A stretch of 57,302 nucleotides of DNA from positions 1 through 57,302 of the forward strand of contig JAJUHF010000006.1 in assembly GCA_029268045.1 (NCBI GenBank), read 5' to 3'. This DNA is from Anseongella ginsenosidimutans. Lineage in GTDB: Bacteria > Bacteroidota > Bacteroidia > Sphingobacteriales > Sphingobacteriaceae. Of the stretch, positions 49,195-57,302 are shown piece after piece. The first letter of the stretch is position 1. Every line of letters begins with the position of its first letter. Both the position numbers and the translations under genes were made by a program. A model generated the notes under the pieces. The model was not told where the DNA came from. It saw only the letters and a program-made list of their open reading frames with translations, and did not search any database.

Positions 49195-51777
49195 CTACTT
49201 CAGCCGACGGTAGGTGAATTCGTCATCGGCCGTTTTTCCCGGGATGACCAGACTTACCAGCCAACCCACAGCAAAGCAGGTGAGCATGCCCGTGGCGGCA
49301 TAAAGGAAAAAGTGTACCTGGGTGTAGGTCTGAATGACGAACAACACTACGCCGCTGGTAAAGAACCCGACGATGATCGCCGCTGCATGAATCCTGCGGG
49401 TAAACACGCCGGCCAGAAACATTCCCGCCAATCCGCCGCCGAACAAGCCGACCACTTTCAGGTACTGGTCCCACATGGATGCGTTTTCCAGCATGGCCAT
49501 GTATACGGCCGTGGAAATACCGATCAGGCCCAGCACCAGGGTAGTGTACCGCGCCACTTTCAGGTGCTGCTTGTCGGTGGCATCCGGTTTCAATCGTTTA
49601 TAGAAGTCGGTGGTGATCACAGCCGACATGGAATTCATGCTGGAATCCAGCGTGGACATGGCTGCCGCGAACACGCCGGCAATCACCAGTCCGGATACCC
49701 CCGGTGGAAGCTGCTGGGCAATAAACCAGGGGAAGATATCGTCCGACTGGCTCATCGGGTCGAGCAGCTCCGGCCGCGTCTTGTAGAATACCCAGAGCGC
49801 CGTCCCCACGCTGAAGAAAATAAGGGTGGCGGGGACGGTTAGAATGGCGTTCGTCCAGATGGATTTCCTGGCCTTCCGGGTTGTCTCGGTGGTCAGATAG
49901 CGCTGCACCACGGCCTGGTCGGAGGTATAGGAAACCAGATTCCCAAAGAAACTTCCAATGACCACGACCCAGAGTGCATCGGTGGTGATATCCCAGGTGA
50001 GATTCGCCAGTTTGAATTTGCCTGCTTCCATCCCGGTGGAGACGATGGTGCCCAGCCCTCCGTCTACCTGGTTGGCAATCAGGATCAGGCTCAGCAGGGC
50101 ACCGCCCAAAAGCAGCACGACCTGGAACACGTCGTTCCAGATATCGGCTTCAATCCCGCCCATGAACGTATAGGTCATGGACAGGCCGCCGATCAACACG
50201 ATGCACAGGAAAATATTGATATCCAGCACGGCATTCAGGGCCAGGGAAGGCAGAAAGATGACAATCCCCATCCGGCCGAACTGGAACAGCAAAAAGGCCA
50301 GTCCCCCCAGCAGACGGACCGTAAGACTGAAGCGCTTCTCCAGGTATTCGTATGCGCTGGTGATATTCAGTTTACGGAAAAACGGTAAATACCGGTAAAT
50401 GATAATGGGCGCTACCGCCACGATGGTCATATTCACCAGAAAGAACACCCAATTGCTTTGGTAAGTCTTAGCCGGAATGGATAAGAACGTGATGGCGCTG
50501 AGCTGAGTACCGAAAATACTCAGGCCGGCCGCCCACCAGGGAATGCGGTTGCCCCCGAGGAAATAATCGTTGGTACTCCGTTCGCGCCGGGCGTAGTAAA
50601 CCCCGATCCCGATTAAAACCAAGAAGTAAACCACCAGAATGGCGATGTCAATGATGGCGAATCCGGCTTTTTTTTCCAAGGGCGTGGCCGACAGCACGTT
50701 CGCAGTCCGGACACCCGGACGTATTTCGCCGCTGGGGATGATAAGCCGTCCATTCCAGCGGGCCGTTACCGTGGTTACCGCCGCATCGCCGCCTTCCATC
50801 TTGTCCATGACAACCCAGGTATCGGTTACCGTATGATAAGCCAGGATATCGCGCCTGAATCCGGGATGATCCCCTTTCAGCTCCTGTTGCCGGAAAAAAT
50901 TACTTCCGTCGTCCCCCCCGAATACCAGCAGGTGAGCCTGACCGGAGTTAACCGCCGGGCTGGGCGCGGCAACCACCGCGTGTGGAAGTTCCGCAAGGGT
51001 TGTCCAGGTTTCCCCCTCGGGATCGAAGCGGTAGGCGTCGGTCAGAAATTCGCGCTGTGGGCGGCCGTTCTCATCCGGTACCAGATTCGCTCCGCTGATC
51101 AGAAAAAAGTCGTCTTCCTGTGTTCCAGCGACCGAAAGCATGCGCGGCGCTCCGGGCCAGGCAGGCAGCTCCCGCCACGCCATCTGTTCAGCCGGCGCCC
51201 CCAGGTCCAATACCCAGAACGTCTTCAGCGGTTCGGCCGCGTCCGGCGATTCGAGTCCGCCGGCTACGTAGACTTTCGTGCCGATCTGCACGCCGCTTCC
51301 ATAGGCCATCGGCCGGGGAAGGGACGGCATTTCTTCGGTCTTCAGACTGCCGTTTTCCCATTTCAGCAGAAATACGTCGCGATAATGGCTTTCGGCATCC
51401 CCGCCGCCGATGCAAAGCAAACCCCGGTTGGTACTTACCGAAACCCCGTAAGCGAGCGAACGGGACAAGGTGCCGGCCCGCTGCCACTCCTGGTCCGGAG
51501 AAGGCAGCACATACACCGCATCGTGCCAGGTTTTGATCCCGCCGTCCCACGGCATCCCGGCGGGAAAATTCGCGCCACCGGCCAGGACGAGCGCGCCGCC
51601 GGATACGCCCCCATAAGGACCAGCCAGTCCCACCGAATCGGGAATGGATGGCAGCTGCTCCCATTTGAACAGTTGCTGCCGGGAACCTTTTCCACTTTCC
51701 AATTGGGAAAAGGCCGGCAGGTGGTGGCTTATCAGCAGGAATAACAGGGGAATTATCCGGATTATCGTACGTCGCAT
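49195..51777 (-). CDS. Fusion: NanM-like kelch mutarotase + sodium:solute symporter
   Basis: An 860-residue protein. Signal peptide (1-25); a kelch propeller (about 35-365) with repeats such as GGALVLAGGANFP, GLLCIGGGDAES, KVYVAGGLES and HLLVFGGDDG, like N-acetylneuraminate epimerase NanM; then, from about 372, an SSS-family Na+ symporter (IDIAILVVYFLVLIGIGVYYARR, NDYFLGGNRIPWW, AITFLSIPAKTY) with about 13-14 helices. The periplasmic propeller would convert alpha- to beta-sialic acid and hand it to the membrane carrier. Located directly after nanA-like and sialidase genes, which supports sialic acid as substrate. Confidence 0.9.
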   Translation of the reverse strand: MRRTIIRIIPLLFLLISHHLPAFSQLESGKGSRQQLFKWEQLPSIPDSVGLAGPYGGVSGGALVLAGGANFPAGMPWDGGIKTWHDAVYVLPSPDQEWQRAGTLSRSLAYGVSVSTNRGLLCIGGGDAESHYRDVFLLKWENGSLKTEEMPSLPRPMAYGSGVQIGTKVYVAGGLESPDAAEPLKTFWVLDLGAPAEQMAWRELPAWPGAPRMLSVAGTQEDDFFLISGANLVPDENGRPQREFLTDAYRFDPEGETWTTLAELPHAVVAAPSPAVNSGQAHLLVFGGDDGSNFFRQQELKGDHPGFRRDILAYHTVTDTWVVMDKMEGGDAAVTTVTARWNGRLIIPSGEIRPGVRTANVLSATPLEKKAGFAIIDIAILVVYFLVLIGIGVYYARRERSTNDYFLGGNRIPWWAAGLSIFGTQLSAITFLSIPAKTYQSNWVFFLVNMTIVAVAPIIIYRYLPFFRKLNITSAYEYLEKRFSLTVRLLGGLAFLLFQFGRMGIVIFLPSLALNAVLDINIFLCIVLIGGLSMTYTFMGGIEADIWNDVFQVVLLLGGALLSLILIANQVDGGLGTIVSTGMEAGKFKLANLTWDITTDALWVVVIGSFFGNLVSYTSDQAVVQRYLTTETTRKARKSIWTNAILTVPATLIFFSVGTALWVFYKTRPELLDPMSQSDDIFPWFIAQQLPPGVSGLVIAGVFAAAMSTLDSSMNSMSAVITTDFYKRLKPDATDKQHLKVARYTTLVLGLIGISTAVYMAMLENASMWDQYLKVVGLFGGGLAGMFLAGVFTRRIHAAAIIVGFFTSGVVLFVIQTYTQVHFFLYAATGMLTCFAVGWLVSLVIPGKTADDEFTYRRLK

Positions 51778-51788
51778 GTTGTTTTTCC

Positions 51789-52718
51789 TTAATGTGGCTG
51801 TACGTCCAGCTTACTGGCCCATTCAAAAAAGCCGGTGCGCTGCAAGTCGCTTTCCATGTCCTTCAATTCTTGTCCTTTGATTAACTGCAAAGGCAATCGT
51901 ACCGGGCCGCAGTCCATGCCGATCAGATTCATCATCGCCTTTTGCGCACGCAACCCGCCGTATTTGTTGATCACCCGGACGATTTCCACCGAACGCATCT
52001 GCAGATCCTGTGCTATTTCCAGGTCTCCTGCCTGAAATGAGCTGATCAGGTCGTGATACAGGGGGGCGATGAAATTATAGGTGCTTCCGATAAAGCCTTT
52101 CGCGCCGGTAGCCAGCGCCGAGAGCAGCATTTCATCGCTTCCGTAGAGCACATCGTATTTTTTACCGTCGTAGTTAAGACAGGCCTGGTATTCGTACACA
52201 AAGGGCGCCGTGTATTTGATCCCCGAGAGCGTGGGCATTTTCTCACCGGCCTTTTCCAGAAAGTCCACCATGTCCAGCCCCACCCCGGTGAGGGAAGGAA
52301 TATGGTAATAATACAAAGGCAGTCCCGGTGCGGCAGATGCAATGGAAACCAGGCTCTGCACCAGCATTTCCGTGGTGGAGATCTTAAAATAGGCCGGCGG
52401 AGTGGCTGAAATAAAATCTGCCCCCGTCTGTTCGGCATGCCGCGCCAGCTCCATCGCATCCTCCAGACTATTATGCCCCACGTGGACAAAAACCTTCAGT
52501 CGCTTGGCAGCGGCCGCTACAAATGCTTCAGCCAATTCCTTTCGCTCGGAAACAGTCAGCGAGGGGCCCTCCCCCGTGCTGCCGCAGATAAATATTCCTT
52601 TGATTCCATTATTCACCAGTAAATCCACCATCGCGGGAATTCTACCAGTATCAATCGCACCGCCGGGGTGCATTGGGGTGAACGGCGCTGCAAGCAATCC
52701 GCTTATCTTCTCTGTCAT
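51789..52718 (-). CDS. nanA: N-acetylneuraminate lyase (DHDPS/NAL family)
   Basis: A 309-residue class I aldolase. GSTGEGPSLT (46-55) binds the carboxylate, Tyr at 136-138 in LYYYHIPS is the proton relay, and K168 in SGIKYT forms the Schiff base; GSTYN later in the chain is typical of N-acetylneuraminate lyases. It would split sialic acid into ManNAc and pyruvate. It sits 11 bases before the symporter fusion and 15 after the sialidase. No nanE or nanK homologue is in the window. Confidence 0.88.
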   Translation of the reverse strand: MTEKISGLLAAPFTPMHPGGAIDTGRIPAMVDLLVNNGIKGIFICGSTGEGPSLTVSERKELAEAFVAAAAKRLKVFVHVGHNSLEDAMELARHAEQTGADFISATPPAYFKISTTEMLVQSLVSIASAAPGLPLYYYHIPSLTGVGLDMVDFLEKAGEKMPTLSGIKYTAPFVYEYQACLNYDGKKYDVLYGSDEMLLSALATGAKGFIGSTYNFIAPLYHDLISSFQAGDLEIAQDLQMRSVEIVRVINKYGGLRAQKAMMNLIGMDCGPVRLPLQLIKGQELKDMESDLQRTGFFEWASKLDVQPH

Positions 52719-52733
52719 CTTATATGTTGATTA

Positions 52734-53999
52734 TTACTTTAGCAAGTCGTTGGGATCCAGTTTCTGAAAAATGATGCGTTCATACGGCCTTTTTTCACCG
52801 GCTTCGTACAGACACACAATGGTGCCGTCGGGAAGCTTTCCAAGGCTTGAATAGGCCGACGGCCCGGTATACAGCGTTTGAATGACCGGCCATGTTTTTC
52901 CTTCATCGAAACTTGCCCGAATGGCCATGTTATGACGTTTGGATGTACTGGCGGGGTTAAGGAAGAGTAGCACGCTCTTCTGCCCGCGCCGGTCTGCTTT
53001 CCGGGACCATCTCCGATTCGGGTCCGGCCCGGCCGAAGGCCAGGAGTAACGCAGTATGGCGGCCTGGCAAACCGGTTCAACCAATGGGGGTGCGTCTTCG
53101 GGCGCCGTCCAGGTAATGCCGCCATCGAAACTGGTCGCATGGGTCCGGAAACCCCGGTTGAAGTAAGATCGCATGTTCATAAGCAGGGTTCCGTTCCCGT
53201 CGGCCAGCTCAACCACCTGGCATTCATTTACTTTTGGCCGGATCGGTTCGCCTAGCTTCCAGGTCTCCCCGTGATCATCGCTGTAAATCGCGTGGGCGCC
53301 GTATTCGTAGGGGCCGCCGCGCACATTCCCCTTTGGATCATCGTAACTATGGTCACAGGGAATTACCAGCCGGCCTTTGTACGGTCCGTGCTTGATCTGC
53401 ACTCCTACTCCCGGCCCGGTCGCGTACCAGCCCCATTCTTTTTTCTTGGTCGTGGAAGTGATATTCCGGGGCTTGGTCCAGCTGCGTCCGTCGTCGCTGC
53501 TTTTGGCCACCCATACCGTGCGGGTAGACTCGGCCGTCCCTTTGATGATATCCGACTCGTGATCCTTTCCCAGGTTGTGAGTCATCAGAAGAAAGATATC
53601 GCCTGTTTCCTCATCCACTACCGGACAGGGGTTTCCGCAGGTGTTCGGTCCGTCGTCCCAGATAAGCTGTTGGGCACTCCAGGTTTCCCCACCGTCTTCG
53701 GAACGTTTCACCAAAATGTCAATGTCTCCGGCATCTCCTCCATGATCTTTCCGCCCTTCGCAAAAAGCAAGCAGCGTACCGTCTTTGGTTGTCACAATAG
53801 CGGGGATGCGGTAGGTATTGTATCCATCCTCGCCCGAGCGGAACAGTTCGGTCTGCCGGAAACCGGATCCCTCCCGGGTATCGGTCTGTGCGGCCGTGTC
53901 GGCAACCGGGATCAAAAACGCCATTACGCCCAACAGGCAAACTGCAACCGCCGGTTTCATCCGACGATTTAGCCCAGTTTGTTTTATTTTAGTCCTCAT
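52734..53999 (-). CDS. Exo-alpha-sialidase (BNR-repeat)
   Basis: A 421-residue secreted sialidase starting at ATG 53999 (ATG 54008 and 53960 are alternatives; the last begins the hydrophobic signal MKPAVAVCLLGVMAFL). The YRIP motif carries the first catalytic arginine. Asp-box repeats (SxDxGxxW): SEDGGETW, SSDDGRSW, YSDDHGETW, SFDGGITW and SFDEGKTW mark the six-bladed propeller of GH33. It releases terminal sialic acid from host or dietary glycans outside the cytoplasm, supplying the following lyase and symporter genes. Confidence 0.93.
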   Translation of the reverse strand: MRTKIKQTGLNRRMKPAVAVCLLGVMAFLIPVADTAAQTDTREGSGFRQTELFRSGEDGYNTYRIPAIVTTKDGTLLAFCEGRKDHGGDAGDIDILVKRSEDGGETWSAQQLIWDDGPNTCGNPCPVVDEETGDIFLLMTHNLGKDHESDIIKGTAESTRTVWVAKSSDDGRSWTKPRNITSTTKKKEWGWYATGPGVGVQIKHGPYKGRLVIPCDHSYDDPKGNVRGGPYEYGAHAIYSDDHGETWKLGEPIRPKVNECQVVELADGNGTLLMNMRSYFNRGFRTHATSFDGGITWTAPEDAPPLVEPVCQAAILRYSWPSAGPDPNRRWSRKADRRGQKSVLLFLNPASTSKRHNMAIRASFDEGKTWPVIQTLYTGPSAYSSLGKLPDGTIVCLYEAGEKRPYERIIFQKLDPNDLLK

Positions 54000-54045
54000 G
54001 TAGTACATAACTGCAAATATGTTAAATATTCGTGAAACCCCGAAA

Positions 54046-54984
54046 TCAAACCGGGCTTTCGAAAAATTCCGGGAGGATTTTCCTTGCCCGTGCCCGCACG
54101 CGGTCTAAGTGGGATTCGGGAACCCACTTATAGGGCCACCGCAGGCGGGGAGTAAGGGGCGCCCAGGCGCCTAGCGCCGCCATGAATTTATCCACTGCCT
54201 GGTTGGAATATCCGTCCTGCCGGATATAGGGTGCGATGCATTCCTCCATAAATTGCTGAATGCGCTTTTCCATCTCCAGCGCGTTGGCTATATCGGTTCT
54301 TATTAATTCATACCATCGTTGCGCGGCGCCCGGATGCAGGCAGGCCACGTTGGAATAAGCTCCTGCCGCTCCCTGCGTGTAGCCGGTGGCGAGGGTGTGG
54401 CCGGGAACGAACAGGGACATTTCCCCAGCTTGTTCCTTCATTGAACGATACCAGCGCTCATCGCCCCCGGCTACTTTACAGCCAGCCAGGGCCACCCCGC
54501 CCCTCCGGATCGTGCCGAAGTTTTCGGGTGAAAGTTGCTTCTTCGCATGGGGCGGATTATACAACACCAGTCCGCAGGGAAACGCCGCTTCAGCCATCAC
54601 TTTAAGGTAGTCAATAATCTCGGACATTTCAGGCGGGAACCAATCCGGAAGGATCACTTGAACGGCTGAAGGAGCCAATGGGACTACCCGTTGCAGGCGC
54701 TCCAGCGAGAGTTGCGGACTCATATGGGAGACACCCAGCTGGAAAGGCATGCCGGCGGCATTGCATTTTTCAGCTAAGAGGGAACTCACCCGGTCGAATT
54801 CGCGTTCAGTCTGATTATAAAACTCCCCGGCCGTCCCGTTGGAATAGATCCCGTTCACTTTCATGGAAATAAGCACATCGATCTCCTCGGCGAGCGCGCC
54901 ATAATCAATGCTGTTATTGGCGTTGACAGGTAGCAGCAACGTGGCCCAATTCCCATAAATCTCTTCGCTGCGCAGTGGTCTCAT
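54046..54984 (-). CDS. Second DHDPS/NAL-family aldolase-like protein
   Basis: A 312-residue TIM-barrel. SNGTAGEFYNQT replaces the usual GSTGE loop, Tyr in LVLYNPPH and the Schiff-base Lys in LAGCKVAGGD are conserved, so it is probably a catalytically active class I aldolase, but it is clearly divergent from the nanA-like gene 1.3 kb away. The substrate may be a modified sialic acid or another 2-keto acid. It lies 4 bases after the sulfatase and 46 bases before the sialidase start used here. Confidence 0.82.
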   Translation of the reverse strand: MRPLRSEEIYGNWATLLLPVNANNSIDYGALAEEIDVLISMKVNGIYSNGTAGEFYNQTEREFDRVSSLLAEKCNAAGMPFQLGVSHMSPQLSLERLQRVVPLAPSAVQVILPDWFPPEMSEIIDYLKVMAEAAFPCGLVLYNPPHAKKQLSPENFGTIRRGGVALAGCKVAGGDERWYRSMKEQAGEMSLFVPGHTLATGYTQGAAGAYSNVACLHPGAAQRWYELIRTDIANALEMEKRIQQFMEECIAPYIRQDGYSNQAVDKFMAALGAWAPLTPRLRWPYKWVPESHLDRVRARARKILPEFFESPV

Positions 54985-54988
54985 CGGC

Positions 54989-56383
54989 TCATTGGTTTTT
55001 CACCGGAAACCGGGCATTTACACGGCGGAGTTCCTCCAACAGGTTCTTTTCCATACGACGTACTTTCCCGGCCATCCGCAGGGCAAGATCCTGGGTTTCA
55101 CCGGGATCGGTAGCCAGATCGTATAACTCGGAACGCTCCTCTTCGTAGAAATAAATCAGCTTATGGTTCCCCAGCCGGATGGCCGACTGCGGTTTTGTGT
55201 TTACAAAATCCGGATGATAATAAGGGAAATGCCAGTACAATGTGTTCCGTTCCCAGCCGGTTCCGGCCGGATTTCGGAACAAAGGGTTCAGGTCCACGCC
55301 GTCCTGCTTCAGCGGCCGCGCCGGGACGGCACCGCTGAGTTTCACAAGGGTTGGAAAAAGATCCATGCCAATCACCGGAATGGAGCAAACCGAGCCGGGT
55401 TGAATCACCTTGGGCCAACGGACAATCATGGGCACCCGTACCCCGCCTTCATAAAGGGTCCATTTGCTTCCCCTTAGCGGCCCATTGTCGGCGTAGCCGG
55501 GGTGCCCGCCATTATCGGAAAGAAAAATGACCACCGTATTTTCCCGCTGTCCGGTTTCCTCCAAGACCTGGAGGATCTGTCCGACGTACACATCCATGGT
55601 TTCGATAAATGCTGCATAATGGATCTGCTTCCCGCTTGCGTCCGGGCCAAACAGCCTGCGGTATTTCTCGTACAGCCACTTGCATCGGGTGCGGACCGGC
55701 GTATGGACATAGTACATGGAATAATAAAGTAAAAAAGGGCGGTTTCCGGTGGATTTCAGAAAGGCGATCGCCTCCTCGGTCAGCCGATCTGCGGGGTATT
55801 CACCTTCGGAATAGGTTCCGAAGGTATTCTGTTCCGCCTTGCCGAAGCCATAGGGATGACTTCCCCTAGATTCCGAACCCTGATCGAAACCCTGCTGCAG
55901 CGGCCCGAAACGATCCCCCCACCCTAAATAGCGGTCGTTCTCCTGGGTGAGATGCCATTTACCGAAAAAGCCGCTGGTGTAAACGGGAGGCAACATTTCA
56001 GCCAGGCTGACCTCCTTCAGGGGAAGATCGCGCGGAAAGGGCGGTTGCACTAGAACGGTTCCATTAGGCGCTTTGCTGCCGGAGGGTTTGCTCACAAATT
56101 CGAATTGAAGCCGGGCCGGTGATTTTCCCGTTAAAAAAGCCGCCCTGGAAGGCGAACAGATCGGCGCCGGGGCGTACGCGTCCGTAAACAGCATGCCCTC
56201 GCCAGCCAGCCGGTCCAGGTGAGGGGTCGATACGGTCCGGTTGCCGTAACATCCAAGATCGGCCCAGCCCAGATCATCGGCAAGGATGACCAGGATGTTC
56301 GGATGCTGCGCCTTCAGAACCGAGGGCAGTGCAAAAAGACAGATGAGCGCAAGATAATACCTATTTCTTCCCGGCGTGGCCAT
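54989..56383 (-). CDS. Secreted sulfatase (formylglycine-dependent)
   Basis: A 464-residue arylsulfatase-family protein with signal peptide (LICLFALPSVLKAQ). Metal ligands D36-D37 (ILADDLGW); C76-S-P-S-R80, followed by AAFLTG, is the formylglycine motif; FFGKWHLT and FLSDNGGHPGYADNG supply further active-site residues. It removes sulfate esters from glycans. Length is normal. In a sialic-acid operon it suggests sulfated, sialylated host glycans (mucin-like), by inference. Confidence 0.92.
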   Translation of the reverse strand: MATPGRNRYYLALICLFALPSVLKAQHPNILVILADDLGWADLGCYGNRTVSTPHLDRLAGEGMLFTDAYAPAPICSPSRAAFLTGKSPARLQFEFVSKPSGSKAPNGTVLVQPPFPRDLPLKEVSLAEMLPPVYTSGFFGKWHLTQENDRYLGWGDRFGPLQQGFDQGSESRGSHPYGFGKAEQNTFGTYSEGEYPADRLTEEAIAFLKSTGNRPFLLYYSMYYVHTPVRTRCKWLYEKYRRLFGPDASGKQIHYAAFIETMDVYVGQILQVLEETGQRENTVVIFLSDNGGHPGYADNGPLRGSKWTLYEGGVRVPMIVRWPKVIQPGSVCSIPVIGMDLFPTLVKLSGAVPARPLKQDGVDLNPLFRNPAGTGWERNTLYWHFPYYHPDFVNTKPQSAIRLGNHKLIYFYEEERSELYDLATDPGETQDLALRMAGKVRRMEKNLLEELRRVNARFPVKNQ

Positions 56384-56387
56384 AAAA

Positions 56388-57302
56388 TCACTTCAGTTCC
56401 CAATCATCGGTACGGAACGGCGATGCAGGCAAGCCGGCCGTATTGTAGAGATTCCCGTTTGCATCGTCCTTGAAGGCATACCGGGCAGCCACCGGATGTG
56501 CTACCTGATCGCTGTGCAGCAAGACCCCATCGCTGGAAAGGGTGGCCACCGCGGGATGGAAGACCCGATCGGCTCCAGCCACTTCAAAGGACGTCAGTTG
56601 CTTTCCGAAGGAACTGAGGCCGCGCGGGGCATGCTTAAACCGGATCAACAGCTTGTTCCCTTTAACTTCCAGCGATTCGAATTCCGGACTCCGGAACGCA
56701 ATTCCTTCCATGTGGTACTCGTTCGCCAGCGCCCAGTACAGCAGGCGACGGGCGATGGTCGATTTATCCGGCGGGTGAATGGTCTCGCTGCTCCCTACAT
56801 CCACACTCACCACCATGCCCGAACAAGGGATCCGTTCCATGGCCTTGAGCTGTGCCTCCCGGAGATAAGGAACCGTTGCGGCATGGGAGGGATAATCATA
56901 GGGTGCTATCTGGACATAATAAAAAGGCAGCTGGTCATTACCCCATTTTTTCCGCCAGCCACGCACCATGGCTTCCATCAAATCGGTGTATTGTTCCGGT
57001 CGGGCCCGGTTTGCTTCGCCCTGGTACCACAGAAAACCCTTAATACCGTAGCCGGCCAGGGGCGCGATCATTCCGTTATATAGGCAGGTGGCTACCAGCC
57101 GGCCGGCCTCCACGCTGTCGGAGGGAAAGGGATAGGCTAACTCCGGAAAGCCCGCAAGGCTTTCCCGGTTGGTCCAGGCCTCAATGGGCGTTCCGCCCCA
57201 GGTACTTTGAATAATGCCTACCGGAACCTGCAGGATTTCCTGAAGCCTCCGGGCAAACTGATAGCCCACGGCGCTGAAGCCGGCGACCGATCCGGGAGAG
57301 GA
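56388..57302 (-). CDS. Sialate O-acetylesterase-like protein (5' partial)
   Basis: The frame is open to the end of the window, so the N-terminus is missing; 304 codons are visible. SIAE/SGNH-type features: PVGIIQSTWGGTPIEAWTN, GFLWYQGEANRARPEQYTDLMEAMVRGWR, and LPFYYVQIAPYDY. The protein would remove O-acetyl groups from sialic acids before cleavage. The catalytic Ser region is probably upstream of the window edge. It overlaps none of its neighbours; 4 bases separate it from the sulfatase. Confidence 0.86.
   Translation of the reverse strand, partial: SSPGSVAGFSAVGYQFARRLQEILQVPVGIIQSTWGGTPIEAWTNRESLAGFPELAYPFPSDSVEAGRLVATCLYNGMIAPLAGYGIKGFLWYQGEANRARPEQYTDLMEAMVRGWRKKWGNDQLPFYYVQIAPYDYPSHAATVPYLREAQLKAMERIPCSGMVVSVDVGSSETIHPPDKSTIARRLLYWALANEYHMEGIAFRSPEFESLEVKGNKLLIRFKHAPRGLSSFGKQLTSFEVAGADRVFHPAVATLSSDGVLLHSDQVAHPVAARYAFKDDANGNLYNTAGLPASPFRTDDWELK

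Noticed and set aside
1-57302. CRISPR array, insertion sequence or phage island
   Set aside because: No spaced direct repeats, transposase, integrase or phage structural gene was seen on either strand.

Overview
The window looks like a chromosomal segment of a member of the Bacteroidota. Evidence: a SusC/SusD pair, a Y_Y_Y/LuxR-type regulator, a bacterial eRF1-like protein, few Shine-Dalgarno sequences, and several TAnnTTTG-type -7 promoter elements (3640, 13220 on the minus strand, 16224). It is moderately GC-rich. I cannot place it below phylum with confidence. I see no insertion sequence, phage gene or CRISPR array, and no gene-free stretch longer than 300 bases.

Layout. 1-2152 (+): end of an mlaE permease, mlaF ATPase and an RlmI-like methyltransferase. 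2149-4260: a Tat-exported sugar isomerase-like protein (-), an unknown small protein (+) and a ferritin with its own promoter and terminator (+). 4331-13739 (-): sulfur assimilation and attached genes. In transcription order these are an Rrf2 regulator, a Cys/Met-rich leader ORF with an attenuator-like hairpin, a sulfite reductase with a HEPN-like tail, cobA, a siroheme-synthase/MetZ fusion, APS reductase (cysH), OsmC, a kinase-fold protein and nnr. 13869-13939 is tRNA-Gln(CUG). 14020-16110 (-) is an orphan lipoprotein joining fasciclin-like, EF-hand-like and SusD-like parts. 16271-23098 holds a CPA2 antiporter, YceI, an FMN reductase, a MATE exporter and HtpG. 23204-27929 (+) is a secreted EEP phosphatase/nuclease followed by a stress-type run: baeRF-like protein, SDR, a one-TM protein, DUF421 and a membrane-anchored SRPBCC protein. 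27941-32161 (-) is an LLM flavoenzyme plus two GH13 enzymes. 32290-36602 has a sugar porter (+), a SprT-like protein and feoAB (-). 36756-57302 is entirely on the minus strand: a small OM barrel, a polysaccharide utilisation operon (susC-susD-LamG-GH144-GH43), a membrane-spanning Y_Y_Y/LuxR regulator, and a sialic-acid operon (O-acetylesterase, sulfatase, two DHDPS/NAL-family aldolases, sialidase, and a NanM-kelch/sodium-symporter fusion).

How the genes work together. The sulfur cluster takes APS to sulfite (cysH), sulfite to sulfide (sulfite reductase), makes the siroheme cofactor (cobA plus the N-terminal half of the fusion), and fixes sulfide into homocysteine (the MetZ half). Sulfate activation and uptake genes are not in the window. 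The cluster appears to carry two layers of control. One is a near-palindromic site found upstream of both the sulfite reductase operon and cysH, next to an Rrf2-type regulator gene. The other is a 28-codon leader ORF with a Cys/Met codon cluster followed by mutually exclusive hairpins, the last one a terminator directly before the sulfite reductase start. This second element is the strongest candidate here for an undescribed regulatory system. The right half is a glycan-foraging island whose two operons flank one regulator gene that is bracketed by inverted repeats sharing a 10-bp word.
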